From Streptomyces graminofaciens (GTDB lineage Bacteria; Actinomycetota; Actinomycetes; Streptomycetales; Streptomycetaceae): 64,000 bases of DNA. Within the stretch, counting starts at the first letter, position 1, and each line of letters begins with the position of its first letter. Both the position numbers and the translations under genes were made by a program. The notes beneath the pieces were generated by a model, which ran no database searches, was not told the DNA's origin, and was given only the letters and a program-made list of their open reading frames with translations. The DNA is taken from NCBI RefSeq assembly GCF_030294945.1, contig NZ_AP018448.1, forward strand, positions 9,396,501 through 9,460,500. The letters run 5' to 3'. This document shows, in pieces, positions 36,535-47,105 of this stretch.

Positions 36535-37182
36535 ATGGGTCAGCCGGCGGAACGCGAAGCAGAGGATCGCGCATCGGGGAACGCGAACCGGCCGCAGCTC
36601 CCGCCGGGACAGCGACTCCAGCGCGGCTGGCCGGTCACGCACTACGGCCCGGTCCCCAAGTTCCGCCCGGAGCGCTGGGACTTTAGGGTCTTCGGCGCCA
36701 CGGCCGACGGCGAGAAGCGCGCCTGGACCCACGAGGAGTTCACCGCTCTGCCGTACGCCACGGTCGTGGCCGATCTGCACTGCGTAACGAAGTTCAGCAT
36801 GGTCGGCGCGGAATGGGGAGGCATCCCCGCCCGTACGATCCTGGACACCGTCCCTCCGGCGCCCGAGGTCACCCATGTGATGGTGTGGGCCGAGTACGGC
36901 TTCAGCTCCAACCTCCGCCTCGCCGACTTCGCCTCCGACCGCACGATCTTCGCCACCCACAAGGACGGCGAACTGCTGACCGCGGAGCACGGCTTCCCGG
37001 TGCGGCTGGTGGTGCCACACCTGTACGCCTGGAAAGGCCCCAAGTGGGTCCGCGGCATCGAGTACATGACCACCGACCGGCGCGGCTTCTGGGAGGAGCG
37101 CGGCTACCACAACATCGGCGACCCCTGGCAGGAGCAGCGCTACTCCTACCAGGAGGAGCCCGGGGAGGGCCCCGAGCTCTGA
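36535..37182 (+). CDS. Sulfite oxidase-like molybdopterin oxidoreductase
   Basis: A 215-residue protein with the oxidoreductase molybdopterin-binding (SUOX/YedY) fold. Cys83 in DLHCVTKFS is the molybdenum ligand; GEWVPARTIL-type WGGIPARTIL and HGFPVRLVVPHLYAWKGPKWV are the cofactor-binding segments. There is no signal peptide or haem domain, so this is a cytoplasmic single-domain member of unknown substrate (sulfoxide or sulfite are possibilities). The ATG at 36535 begins with a hydrophilic tail of about 30 residues. Confidence 0.85.
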   Translation: MGQPAEREAEDRASGNANRPQLPPGQRLQRGWPVTHYGPVPKFRPERWDFRVFGATADGEKRAWTHEEFTALPYATVVADLHCVTKFSMVGAEWGGIPARTILDTVPPAPEVTHVMVWAEYGFSSNLRLADFASDRTIFATHKDGELLTAEHGFPVRLVVPHLYAWKGPKWVRGIEYMTTDRRGFWEERGYHNIGDPWQEQRYSYQEEPGEGPEL

Positions 37183-37449
37183 CGTCCGGCGACGCCCACG
37201 GTCAGTGGCGGAACTGGTGCATCCACGATTGGCGTGCCCCCGTGCCCCCGTGCCCCCGTGCCTCGTGCCCCGTGCGCGCGTGCCCCTTGCCGCAGCCGAT
37301 CAGACCCGGGTCGCCGCCCTCAGGCCGACACCCCTTCATCACTCCCCGTGGCGTGAGTGCGTAGCCGAAGAACAACGCGAGCGCGATCACCGGCGCCGTT
37401 GTCGGCGCCGTATACCCGCCTGGGGTGCTTCTCGACGCGGTGGTCCGCG
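37183..37449. other. Intergenic spacer with CGTGCCCC repeats
   Basis: The 267-base spacer between two convergent genes holds several tandem copies of cgtgcccc (about 37232-37288). A minus-strand open frame, continuous with no start, encodes a hydrophobic stretch (VIALALFFGYALTPRG, about 37400-37355) that may be a remnant of a small membrane protein; I do not call it a gene. Confidence 0.4.
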
Positions 37450-38400
37450 TCAGCCGTCCCGCAGCTTCTTCAGCCGCTCGACATCCGCCGCGTGCCCTTC
37501 CTGCCCGCCGGGCGTCTCGATGATCAGGGGCACGCCCTCGGTGGCCGGGTGGGTCATCAGCGCGCGGAACGGGTCCTCGCCGATGTGCCCGGAGCCGATG
37601 TTCTCGTGGCGGTCCTTGTGCGCGCCGACCACATCCTTGGAGTCGTTGGCGTGGATCAGTTTCAGCCGCCCCGCGCCGACGGTCTCCACCAGCAGATCGA
37701 GGGTCTGGTGCATCCCGCTCGGACCGGTCAGGTCGTGCCCGGCCGCGAAGATGTGGCAGGTGTCCAGGCAGACGCCCAGCTTGGGATGCGCGTCGAGCGC
37801 CTCGAAGTAGGGCCCGAAGTCCCAGGTGCGCGAGCACAGGGACGCCCCCTGCCCGGCGGTCGACTCCAGCAGCAGATACGGGTCGTCGTCATGCGTCAGC
37901 TCGTCGAGCAACGGCAGCAGATACTCCCGCACCTGCTTCAGCGCGACGGACCGCTCCCGCCCACCGGTCGCACTCCCGGTGTGCACGACCACCCCGAGGG
38001 CGCCGATCTCCCGCCCCCTGCGCAACGAGTGCCGCAGCGACTCCACGGACTTCTCGACCGTCGCCTCGGTGTGCGACCCGAAGTTGATGAGATACGGGGC
38101 GTGCACATACGCCGGAATCGACTCCTCCGCGCACGCCGCACGGAACTCCTCGTCCTGCCGCGGATTCCCGACGGGCGTGGCCCAGCCACGGGGGTTGGCG
38201 ACGAAGACCTGCACGGTCTCGGCCTTCAGCTCGCGGGCATAGCCCAGCCCGACGGAACTGAGCCCACCGGCGACGGGGACGTGCCCACCGACGGGATTAC
38301 GAGAACGCCCGACGAGACCGGACGAGGAAGGGGAGGAAGGGGAGGAAGGGGAGAGGGCGACCGAGGACCCGGAAAACCCGGGGGACTGCTGAGTACTCAC
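37450..38400 (-). CDS. nfo: Endonuclease IV-like AP endonuclease
   Basis: A 316-residue protein with the xylose isomerase-like TIM barrel of endonuclease IV, which cuts DNA at abasic sites using zinc. Ligand motifs appear in order: VHAPYLINF, VVHTGSA (His), LLLESTAGQG (Glu), GVCLDTCHIFAAGHD (Asp, His), LIHANDSKDVVGAHKDRHENIG (Asp, His) and PLIIETPGG (Glu). The first 35 residues are a Ser/Pro tail encoded by three perfect 9-base repeats (38324-38350), not part of the fold; a later start would match the family better. GTG 38400 is the annotated start. Confidence 0.88.
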   Translation of the reverse strand: MSTQQSPGFSGSSVALSPSSPSSPSSSGLVGRSRNPVGGHVPVAGGLSSVGLGYARELKAETVQVFVANPRGWATPVGNPRQDEEFRAACAEESIPAYVHAPYLINFGSHTEATVEKSVESLRHSLRRGREIGALGVVVHTGSATGGRERSVALKQVREYLLPLLDELTHDDDPYLLLESTAGQGASLCSRTWDFGPYFEALDAHPKLGVCLDTCHIFAAGHDLTGPSGMHQTLDLLVETVGAGRLKLIHANDSKDVVGAHKDRHENIGSGHIGEDPFRALMTHPATEGVPLIIETPGGQEGHAADVERLKKLRDG

Positions 38401-38496
38401 GGCACCAGGGTGTCATGAGGGGCCGGGGGCTCGGTCGGCGGACCGACCTGTGGTGGCCGCAGGCAGCCGCGCCGCCGTTCCGCGTAGCTGCGGGTA

Positions 38497-38580
38497 GGGC
38501 AGGCGCGGGTGGGCGCAGCGGCACCCCGGGCAGGCACGGGTGGGCGCAGCGGCACCCCGTGAGCGCCGGGCCGCGCGACC
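38497..38580. repeat. Two 31-base tandem repeats plus 32-base dispersed repeat (copy 2)
   Basis: Two copies of a 31-base unit (38497-38527 and 38528-38558, one mismatch) run into the 32-base element at 38549-38580 that also occurs at 19660-19691. The block lies in the 276-base gap between the endonuclease and kinase genes. Confidence 0.7.
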
Positions 38581-38676
38581 GACCCCCGCTCAGCAACAGT
38601 TCCCGGGCGCCGACGCACATGAGCCCGACCAAAGCCGGGCTCCGCACCTCCTCGCCGGAGACCTGGCCTCCGCCGA

Positions 38677-40581
38677 CTACCCGATCTCGATCGTGATCTT
38701 CGACCCCTTGGGCGCCTTCTCGCCGCCCTCCACCGACTGCTTCTTGACCTCGTCACCGAAGAACCCGAGCAATCCCCGGTCCTCGTCGACCTCGAAGCCC
38801 ACGGCCTCCAGCTTCTGCCTGGCCTCGTCCACGCTGTCCCCCACGACGTCCGGCACCTCGACCATCACGGGCCCCTTGGAGATCGTCAGCGTGACCGTGT
38901 CCCCCTCACCGACCTGCTTGCCGGCCCCGGGCGACTGCTCCGCCACCAACCCCTTGTCGAACTCCGAATTGACCTGCCCCGAGGCGATCTTCACCTTCAG
39001 CCCGGACTCCTCGAGCGAGGCCGTGGCGTCCTCGACCGAGGCCCCGGCGACCTCGGGCACCTCCACCGGCGCCCCCCGGCTGACGACGATCGCCACGGCC
39101 TTGCCCGACTTGGCGTCCGTACCGGCCCCCGGATCAGTACTGATCACAGCGCCCTTGGCGACATCGGAGCTGAACTCCCGCGTCACCATCCCCGGTTCGA
39201 GCCCCTCGCTCTTCAGCCGCTTCTTCGCCTCGCTGAGCGGCACACCCTTCAGATCGGGCACCCGCACGACCTCGGGCCCCTTGGAGATGACCAGCGTCAC
39301 CGTGTCGTTGTCCCGGATCTGCTCCCCGGGCGCGGGGTCGGTGCTGATCACCAAGCCGCGCTCAACCGTGTCGCTGAACGCGGTGTCGGGGTCGACGACC
39401 AGCCCGGCGTCCTCGATCCGCTGCGTGGCCTTGGCCTGGGGCTCCCCCAACACCAGCGGGACCTTCGTGAACTGCCCCGCGTTGATGTACCAGACGCTCG
39501 TCCCCACCCCGAGCACGATCAGCACGGCGGCGACGATCGCGAGCACCCCGCGCCGGGGCGCGACGGTCCGGCGCCGCGGCGCCAGTGGCGGCGCCTCGAA
39601 CCGGCTCGTGCGGTTGACCTGCTGATCGGGCTCGGCCCGGGACACGTTCAGCGAGCGCGGGATCACACTCGTACGGTCCTCGGCGTTGTCGTGCCCGCCC
39701 GGCGTCGCCTGCGGGGGCACCGCGTCCAACTGCTCGTCGCTCAGCGGGGTCCGCGCCTGGAGCACCTGGGAGAGCAGCGCGACCGCGTCGTAGGGGCGCA
39801 GCTCGGGATTGCGGGCCGTCGCCGAGGCGACCAGCTCGTCCAGCTCGTACGCCAGCCCCGGCACCGCGGCCGACGGCGGCGGCACGTCGTCGTGCAGCGC
39901 GTGGTAGAGCACCTGCGCGGGGGAGCCTCCGGCGTGCGGCTTGCCGCCGGTGAGCATCTCGTACAGCATCACGCCGCACGCGTACACGTCGACACGGGTG
40001 TCGGTGGTGCCGTGCTCCAGCTGCTCCGGGGCGAGATAGGAGACCGTGCCGAGGACGGTGCCGGTGGTGTTGGTGACGGTGTCCACGGCCCGTACGAGAC
40101 CGAAGTCGGCGACCTTGACCCGGCCGTCGTCCCCTATGAGCACGTTCTCCGGCTTCATGTCCCGGTGCACGAACCCGGCGCGGTGCGCGGCCCCGAGCGC
40201 GGCGAGCACCGGCTCCAGGATGTCGAGCGCGGCCCTCGGCTGGAGGGCGCCGCGCTCGCGCAGTACGTCACGCAGGGTGCAACCGGCGACGTACTCCATC
40301 GCGAGGTAGACGTACGACCCGTCGGTGCCCTGGTCGAAGACGCCGACGACGTTCGGATGCGAGAGCCGTGCCACCGACTTGGCCTCACGGATGAAACGCT
40401 CGACGAACGAGGCGTCGGCGGCCAGCGTCGGATGCATCACCTTGAGCGCGAGCACGCGGTCGAGGCGGGTGTCCAGGGCTCGGTAGACCGTGGCCATCCC
40501 GCCGACCGCGATGCGTGCCTCGACGCGATAGCGACCGTCGAGCACCTGGCCCACAAGCGGGTCCTGAAGGGTCGTGTCCAC
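38677..40581 (-). CDS. Ser/Thr protein kinase with four PASTA domains
   Basis: A 634-residue kinase. The kinase domain (about 15-275) has the glycine loop, Lys47, catalytic HRDMKPENV (Asp141) and the DFG motif as ADFGLV. After a linker of about 65 residues comes one membrane helix (345-367) and four PASTA repeats outside (370-634) that bind peptidoglycan fragments. This is the layout of PknB/PknL. In mycobacteria PknL is encoded next to its substrate Rv2175c; a homologue of that substrate lies at 44880-45245. The GTG at 40581 fits. Confidence 0.92.
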   Translation of the reverse strand: MDTTLQDPLVGQVLDGRYRVEARIAVGGMATVYRALDTRLDRVLALKVMHPTLAADASFVERFIREAKSVARLSHPNVVGVFDQGTDGSYVYLAMEYVAGCTLRDVLRERGALQPRAALDILEPVLAALGAAHRAGFVHRDMKPENVLIGDDGRVKVADFGLVRAVDTVTNTTGTVLGTVSYLAPEQLEHGTTDTRVDVYACGVMLYEMLTGGKPHAGGSPAQVLYHALHDDVPPPSAAVPGLAYELDELVASATARNPELRPYDAVALLSQVLQARTPLSDEQLDAVPPQATPGGHDNAEDRTSVIPRSLNVSRAEPDQQVNRTSRFEAPPLAPRRRTVAPRRGVLAIVAAVLIVLGVGTSVWYINAGQFTKVPLVLGEPQAKATQRIEDAGLVVDPDTAFSDTVERGLVISTDPAPGEQIRDNDTVTLVISKGPEVVRVPDLKGVPLSEAKKRLKSEGLEPGMVTREFSSDVAKGAVISTDPGAGTDAKSGKAVAIVVSRGAPVEVPEVAGASVEDATASLEESGLKVKIASGQVNSEFDKGLVAEQSPGAGKQVGEGDTVTLTISKGPVMVEVPDVVGDSVDEARQKLEAVGFEVDEDRGLLGFFGDEVKKQSVEGGEKAPKGSKITIEIG

Positions 40582-40678
40582 GCAGGCGAGTGTACGAGCC
40601 GCCGCTGACAGCCCCGTCAGTCCCGTGCCAGGCGAGACGGGACTGCAGCAGAGCTGTGACCGAGAGAGGGTGCCACCC

Positions 40679-40720
40679 GCGCCCCTGAAAGGGGCGCGGG
40701 GAACTGCGCGATCAACCACG
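40679..40720. repeat. GGGGCGCGGGG intergenic repeat, copy F
   Basis: cgcccctgaaaggggcg pairs as a short hairpin, followed by cggggaactgcgcgatcaacc. It lies in the 257-base gap 3' of thiG and 5' of the kinase gene. Nothing else is seen in this gap. Confidence 0.65.
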
Positions 40721-40838
40721 ACGAACCCGCACCCGCCGACGAACCCCACCCGCCCGAGCTCTCCTGCGCAGGCGGGGCCGAAGGGGCGGCAGCCCCTGGG
40801 GGGATGGGACGGGTAGGGGTGGCGGGGGCGAAACGAAC

Positions 40839-41850
<1,012 letters not shown>

Positions 41851-41854
<4 letters not shown>

Positions 41855-43026
41855 GCGTGCTGCTCCGTGAGTTCGCGGGCCGCCCCGGCGCGGAACCGCA
41901 GCGGCGTGAAGTCGCGCGCCTCGTCCGGGAGTTCCCCGGTGGCCAGGACATGGGCCATGACGTCGCCGGTGACCGGGGTGAGGAGCACGCCGTTGCGGTA
42001 GTGGCCCGTCGCCAGGAGGAGCCCGTCGAGTTCGGTGGGGCCGAGCAGCGGCGCGTTGTCGGGGGAGCCGGGGCGCAGTCCCGCGCGGGTCTCGGTGAGG
42101 GGCAGTTCGGTGATCCCGGGGACGAGTTCGTGGGCGTCCCGCAGCAGTTCGTAGACCCCGCCCGCGGTCACCGTGGTGTCCCAGCCCAGCTCCTCGCTGG
42201 TCGCGCCGACGACGAGTTCGCCGTTCTCGCGGGGCACCAGGTAGACGTGGCTGCCGCGGACCACGGCCCGCACGGTCCGGCTCAGGAAGGGCGCGTACCG
42301 CTTCGGCACGGTCAGCCGCAGCACCTGCCCCTTCACCGGCCGCACCGGCGGCAGTACTTCGTCCGGCACCCCGGCCAGCCGCCCGCTGTGACTGCCCCCG
42401 GCGAGGACGACCCGGTCGGCGGTCAACCGCGTCCCGTCGCCGGCCAGGACCCCCGCGGCTCGTTCCCGGACGACTGACAGCTTTTCGGCCCAGACCCGGT
42501 GAAACACCACCCCGGCGCGCTCACAGGCCGTCACGAGGGCCCTGGCGAGCCGTCTCGGGTCGATCTGGTGGTCGCCGTCGACCCGCAGCCCGCCGCGCAC
42601 ACCGGGCGCCAGCATCGGCTCCAGCCGGCGGCACTCGCGTCCGCTCAGCCACTCCGACGCGAGCCCCGACCGGCTCTGCAGCGCGTGCAGTTCGCGCAGA
42701 TGGGCGCGGTCGTCGGCGTCGAGGGCGACGGCGAGCGTGCCGGACCTGCGGTAGCCGAGGTCCAGGCCGGTCGCCTCGGTCAACTCGGCCGCGAAGTCCG
42801 GGTAGCGGCGCGCGGACTCCAGGTTGAGTCCCAGCAGTGTCTGCTCGCCGTAATGCAGTTCGGTCACCGCGGCCAGCATCCCGGCCGCCACCTGCGCGGC
42901 CCCGCCGCCGGGCGCGGGATCCACCACGGCCGTGGCGAACCCGCGCAGCGCGGCCCGCCACGCGGTCACCAGCCCGATGATTCCGCCCCCCACGACGAGG
43001 ACGTCTGACGTGTGCGTACGCGACAT
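41851..43026 (-). CDS. thiO: Glycine oxidase
   Basis: A 391-residue FAD-dependent amine oxidase that makes dehydroglycine for the thiazole ring. It starts with the FAD motif VLVVGGGIIGLVTAW; the later segments PVRPVKGQVLRL and NGVLLTPVTG are typical of ThiO. The ATG at 43026 directly follows the TPP riboswitch (43034-43130); the longer open frame upstream runs through the riboswitch and is not coding. It leads the thiO-thiS-thiG operon. Confidence 0.93.
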
Positions 43027-43033
43027 GGGCGTC

Positions 43034-43130
43034 CAGCCCCTCCCTTCGCCGGCATGACCCGGATCAGGTTCGTACGGTCGGAGGCCGCCAGCCTCCCTCT
43101 CAGCCCGGTGCGTCCGGGCTCCCGCGAGTG
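43034..43130 (-). promoter_or_regulatory. TPP (THI-box) riboswitch
   Basis: On the minus strand the conserved blocks appear in order: CGGGAGCCC, GGGCTGAGAGGG, a variable arm, GACCGTACGAACCTGATCCG and GGTCATGCCGGCGAAGGGA. The RNA ends about 8 bases before the thiO start, so thiamine pyrophosphate binding would hide the ribosome site or end transcription. Confidence 0.96.
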
Positions 43131-43187
43131 CTCTACGGTGGCCCACCCTAGCCCGTGCCGTTTGCCGCAGTAAGGGAGCCTCATCGC

Positions 43188-43538
43188 ATGGCCCGTTCGC
43201 TCGACGGCCTCGTCCTCGCCCCCGTCGCGGACCAAGCCCCAGGTCAGGTGGGCACCCGCACCCGCTTCACGTACCACGAGAAGGACGGTGAGATCTGGGC
43301 CGAGTACACGGGCGGCGACGTCGTGCGCGGCAGGCTCGTCGGCACGCGTGCGGGGGACCGCCTGGACTTCCGGTACGTACAGCTGAAGACCGACGGGACC
43401 ACCTCGTCCGGGCACTGCGTGTCCCAGGTCGTCGAGCTTCCCGACGAGCGCGTACGCCTGGAGGAGACATGGGAATGGGAGTCGCAGCCGGGCAGCGGCA
43501 CCAGTGTTGTGGAACAGGTCACCGAGCACGACCGCTGA
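43188..43538 (+). CDS. Hypothetical small beta-rich protein
   Basis: A 116-residue protein with alternating strands (TRFTYHEKDGEIWAEYTGG, RLDFRYVQLKTDG, RVRLEETWEWES), resembling a family of small beta-barrel proteins sometimes annotated as N-acetylglutamate synthase-like. No cofactor motif or signal peptide is visible. AGGGAG precedes the ATG at 43188. It diverges from the thiO operon and precedes a flavoprotein gene; the function is unknown. Confidence 0.65.
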   Translation: MARSLDGLVLAPVADQAPGQVGTRTRFTYHEKDGEIWAEYTGGDVVRGRLVGTRAGDRLDFRYVQLKTDGTTSSGHCVSQVVELPDERVRLEETWEWESQPGSGTSVVEQVTEHDR

Positions 43539-43570
43539 CTGACTGATCGTCAGGTGTCTATGGTGACCAG

Positions 43571-44803
43571 GTGAGCGAGCAGACACAGGCACCGGGGACA
43601 CCGGGTACGGAGCGGCGGGTCGTCGTCGTGGGCGCGGGCATGGCCGGGGTGCAGACCGCGGTCGTCCTGCGGGAGAAGGGCTTCACCGGCCCCGTCACAC
43701 TCATCGGCGCGGAGCCGCACCAGCCGTACGACCGGCCGCCGCTGTCCAAGGCCGTGCTGCTCGGCAAGGCCGAGGGCTCCGCCTTCGACGTCGACTTCGA
43801 GGCACTCGGTATCGAACTGAGACTCGGCAGCGAGGTGACCGGCGTACGCCCCGGTGACCACGAACTGGACACGGCGACCGGATCCGTCCCGTACGACGTC
43901 CTGGTGCTCGCGACCGGCGCGGAACCGATCCGGCTGCCGGGCGCCGAGGGTGTGCCCGGCGTGCATCTGCTGCGCACCCTGGACGACGCCGAGCGGCTGC
44001 GGCCGGTGCTGGCCCGGCAGCACGACATCGTGGTCGTCGGGGCGGGCTGGATCGGCGCGGAGTTCGCCACGGCCGCGCGCGAGGCGGGCTGCGCCGTGAC
44101 CGTCGTCGAGGCCGCGGACCGTCCCCTCGCGGGCGCCCTGCCCGCCGAGGTGGCCGCGCCGATGGCCGCCTGGTACGCGGACAGCGGGACCGTACTGCGC
44201 ACCCACGCGCGCGTGGAGCGCGTCGAGCCCGGCACGGTGGTGCTGGACGACGGCTCACGCGTGTCGGCCGGCGCGGTGGTCGTCGGCATCGGGGCGCGTC
44301 CGGCGACGGCGTGGCTGAGGGACTCCGGGATCACGCTCGGCCGTCACGGCGAAGTGGTCGCCGACGACCATCTGCGCACCACCGCGCCGGACGTCTACGC
44401 GGTCGGCGACTGCGCCTCCTTCCCGTCGGGAAGGTACGGCGAGCGGCTTCTGGTCCACCACTGGGACAACGCCCTCCAGGGACCCCGCACGGTCGCCGCG
44501 AACATTATCGGCGAGGCCCCGGCGCCGTATGACCCGGTGCCGTACTTCTGGTCGGAGCAGTTCGGCCGCTTCGTGCAGTACGCCGGGCACCACGCGTCGG
44601 CCGACACGACTGTCTGGCGCGGCGACCCGGCGACCCCCGCCTGGGCGGTCTGCTGGCTCCGGGAGAACCGTCTGATCGCCCTGCTGGCGGTGGGCCGCCC
44701 CCGCGACCTGGCCCAGGGCCGCCGCCTGATCGAGTCGGGGACGCCGATGGACCCGGAGCTGCTGGCCGACCCGTCGCGGCCGCTGAAGGCGGCGACGGCG
44801 TAG
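43571..44803 (+). CDS. FAD-dependent ferredoxin/rubredoxin reductase-type oxidoreductase
   Basis: A 410-residue two-dinucleotide-fold flavoprotein. The FAD motif is VVVVGAGMAGVQTA and the NAD(P) motif is IVVVGAGWIGAEFATAARE. A second FAD contact is VYAVGDCASFP. The C-terminal domain holds PYFWSEQFGRFVQYAGHH, the dimerisation/FAD signature of ferredoxin-NAD reductases such as those feeding P450 or dioxygenase systems. Its redox partner is not in the immediate neighbourhood. GTG start 43571. Confidence 0.85.
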   Translation: MSEQTQAPGTPGTERRVVVVGAGMAGVQTAVVLREKGFTGPVTLIGAEPHQPYDRPPLSKAVLLGKAEGSAFDVDFEALGIELRLGSEVTGVRPGDHELDTATGSVPYDVLVLATGAEPIRLPGAEGVPGVHLLRTLDDAERLRPVLARQHDIVVVGAGWIGAEFATAAREAGCAVTVVEAADRPLAGALPAEVAAPMAAWYADSGTVLRTHARVERVEPGTVVLDDGSRVSAGAVVVGIGARPATAWLRDSGITLGRHGEVVADDHLRTTAPDVYAVGDCASFPSGRYGERLLVHHWDNALQGPRTVAANIIGEAPAPYDPVPYFWSEQFGRFVQYAGHHASADTTVWRGDPATPAWAVCWLRENRLIALLAVGRPRDLAQGRRLIESGTPMDPELLADPSRPLKAATA

Positions 44804-44879
44804 GAGTCACGCCCACGGTCGGCCCCGTCGAAGGCGCCTCGGCTACCCACTGTCAGTCCCAGATGGCAGTCTTGGTGAC

Positions 44880-45245
44880 GTGACCGAGATTGACGCAAAG
44901 ATCGATGCTCTCGTGCCCGCGTGGCTGAACCTCCCCGACATCGCAGAGATGCTCGATGTCGAGGTGACCCGCGTGCGGCAGCTGGTCAAGGAGGGCCAGC
45001 TCATCGCCGTACGCCGCGGTGAGAACCGCGCGCTGCACGTCCCCGCCGCATTCATCGACGAAGACAAGGTCGTCAAGGGCCTCACCGGCACCCTGACGCT
45101 CCTGCGGGACGACGGCTTCACCGACGAAGAAATGCTGGAGTGGCTCTTCACCCCCGACCCGAGCCTGCCCGGCACCCCGGCCCAGGCCCTGAGCGAGAAT
45201 CGCGGCACGGAGGTGAAGCGTCGCGCCCAGGCGCTCGCCGTCTGA
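44880..45245 (+). CDS. Rv2175c-like winged-helix DNA-binding protein
   Basis: A 121-residue protein with an N-terminal helix-turn-helix (LNLPDIAEMLDVEVTRVRQL then VKEGQLIAVRRGENRALHVPA) and a helical C-terminal half (TLTLLRDDGFTDEEMLEWLF). It resembles mycobacterial Rv2175c, whose DNA binding is blocked when the kinase PknL phosphorylates an N-terminal Thr (from memory). Here Thr2 is present near the start. A PASTA kinase lies 4.3 kb away at 38677-40581. The GTG at 44880 is used. Confidence 0.82.
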   Translation: MTEIDAKIDALVPAWLNLPDIAEMLDVEVTRVRQLVKEGQLIAVRRGENRALHVPAAFIDEDKVVKGLTGTLTLLRDDGFTDEEMLEWLFTPDPSLPGTPAQALSENRGTEVKRRAQALAV

Positions 45246-45362
45246 CCTGAACGACAGTCCGGCGTACGGGCCGGGGCCCACCGGGGCAACGCTCACGGCC
45301 GACCCCGCTCCGCCACGGCCCGTACGCCACCGACACCGACCGACACCGGGGGATTCCCGCGC

Positions 45363-46007
45363 ATGCCCGACGCCACCGCACAGCTCGCCGACGCCCGCGT
45401 CTACCTCTGCACGGACGCCCGCAGGCGCCAGGGCGACCTCCCGCAGTTCCTGGACGCGGTCCTCTCCTCCGGCGTCGACATCGTGCAGCTGCGCGACAAG
45501 GGCATGGAGGCCGCCGAGGAGCTGGAGCACCTCCGACTCTTCGCCGACGCCTGCGGAAGGCACGGCAAGCTGCTCGCGGTCAACGACCGCGCGGACGTCG
45601 CCCACGCCATCGGCGCCGACGTGCTGCACCTGGGCCAGGGCGACCTCCCCGTCCCCGCCGCCCGCGCGATCCTCGGCGACGACGTCCTCATGGGCCGCTC
45701 CACCCACGCCGAGCACGAGGCCGCGGCCGCCGCGGTCCAGGAAGGCGTGGACTACTTCTGCACGGGCCCCTGCTGGCCCACCCCCACCAAGCCCGGCCGC
45801 CACGCCCCCGGCCTGGACCTCGTGCGGTACACCGCCTCGCTGGGCACCGACCGCCCCTGGTTCGCCATCGGCGGCATCGACCTGGCCAACCTCGACGAGG
45901 TCGTCGAGGCGGGTGCCCGCCGCGTCGTCGTGGTCCGCGCGATCACGGAGGCCGACGACCCCGGAGCAGCGGCGGCGGAGTTCGCCAAGCGACTACGTGC
46001 CCTCTAG
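45363..46007 (+). CDS. thiE: Thiamine phosphate synthase
   Basis: A 214-residue TIM barrel that joins the pyrimidine diphosphate and thiazole phosphate. Motifs: [24 protein letters not shown] with the catalytic Asp, [28 protein letters not shown] and [11 protein letters not shown]. It is transcribed away from the thiOSG block 2.3 kb away and has no riboswitch of its own in the 117-base spacer before it, so its control differs. Confidence 0.94.
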   Translation: MPDATAQLADARVYLCTDARRRQGDLPQFLDAVLSSGVDIVQLRDKGMEAAEELEHLRLFADACGRHGKLLAVNDRADVAHAIGADVLHLGQGDLPVPAARAILGDDVLMGRSTHAEHEAAAAAVQEGVDYFCTGPCWPTPTKPGRHAPGLDLVRYTASLGTDRPWFAIGGIDLANLDEVVEAGARRVVVVRAITEADDPGAAAAEFAKRLRAL

Positions 46008-46125
46008 GACGCCGAGCGCCTCGGTGCGGCTGCCGCTGTCCAAGGCGTGGACAGCAGATCGGTAATTTCAGACAAAAGGCCTCCCTCTGGTTGGGTGACC
46101 GGTCCGACCTGGCTAACCTGCGGCT

Positions 46126-47049
46126 ATGGCCCTAGGAACCGCGTCCACCCGGACGGACCGCGCGCGTACTGTGCGTGACATGCTCGCCACGGGCAAGACG
46201 ACGTATTCGTTCGAGTTCTGGGCGCCCAAGACGGAAAAGGGCGAGCGGAACCTGTGGAACGCCCTCCGCAGGATCGAGGCGGTCGCCCCGAGCTTCGTCT
46301 CCGTGACCTACGGGGCGGGCGGCTCCACCCGCGCCGGCACGGTGAGGGCGACCGAGCAGATCGCCGCCGACACCACGCTCACCCCGGTCGCCCATCTCAC
46401 CGCGGTCAGCCAGTCCATCGCCGAACTGCGCAACATCATCGGCCAGTACGCGGACGCGGGCATCCGCAACATGCTCGCGGTCCGCGGCGACCCGCCCGGC
46501 GACCCCATGGGCGAGTGGGTGCCGCACCCGCAGGGCCTGACCTACGCGGCCGAACTCGTCCAGCTCATCAAGGAATCGGGCGACTTCTGCGTCGGTGTCG
46601 CGGCCTTCCCGGAGATGCATCCGCGCTCCGCGAACTGGGACTCCGACGTGGCCCGCTTCGTCGACAAGTGCCGGGCCGGCGCCGACTACGCGATCACTCA
46701 GATGTTCTTCCACCCGGACTCGTACCTGCGTCTGCGGGACGCAGTTGCGAGTGCCGGCTGCGAAACCCCCGTCATCCCCGAGGTCATGCCCGTCACCAGC
46801 GTGAAGATGCTGGAGCGTCTGCCGCAGCTCAGCAACGCGGCCATCCCGCAGGCCCTGAAAGAGCGGATCCTCACAGCCAAAGACGATCCGGCCGCTGTAC
46901 GCTCCATTGGCATCGAGTTCGCCACGGAGTTCTGTGCGAGGCTGCTGGCCGAGGGAGTCCCCGGGCTTCACTTCATCACGCTGAACAACTCCACCGCGAC
47001 ACTGGAAATCTACGAGAACCTGGGCCTTCACCACCCGCCGCGGGCCTAG
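46126..47049 (+). CDS. metF: Methylenetetrahydrofolate reductase
   Basis: A 307-residue TIM-barrel enzyme that makes 5-methyltetrahydrofolate for methionine synthesis, using FAD. The family motifs [20 protein letters not shown] (with active-site Glu), [23 protein letters not shown] and [16 protein letters not shown] are present. The ATG at 46126 is an acceptable start. It follows thiE by 118 bases and precedes a membrane protein gene. Mycobacteria also carry a metF-like gene near Rv2175c. Confidence 0.93.
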   Translation: MALGTASTRTDRARTVRDMLATGKTTYSFEFWAPKTEKGERNLWNALRRIEAVAPSFVSVTYGAGGSTRAGTVRATEQIAADTTLTPVAHLTAVSQSIAELRNIIGQYADAGIRNMLAVRGDPPGDPMGEWVPHPQGLTYAAELVQLIKESGDFCVGVAAFPEMHPRSANWDSDVARFVDKCRAGADYAITQMFFHPDSYLRLRDAVASAGCETPVIPEVMPVTSVKMLERLPQLSNAAIPQALKERILTAKDDPAAVRSIGIEFATEFCARLLAEGVPGLHFITLNNSTATLEIYENLGLHHPPRA

Positions 47050-47105
47050 ACCGGTCGCACTCGCGTACGACACACTGCGGAGCGGCCACAGGGAGAGGGG
47101 CGTAC

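Noticed and set aside
37202..37449. Small membrane protein gene downstream of endonuclease IV
   Set aside because: A hydrophobic stretch is present but there is no credible start codon or ribosome site.
38390..38399. TGAGTACTCA as a second MacR box
   Set aside because: It lacks the two-base spacer of the consensus and overlaps the start codon of the endonuclease gene.
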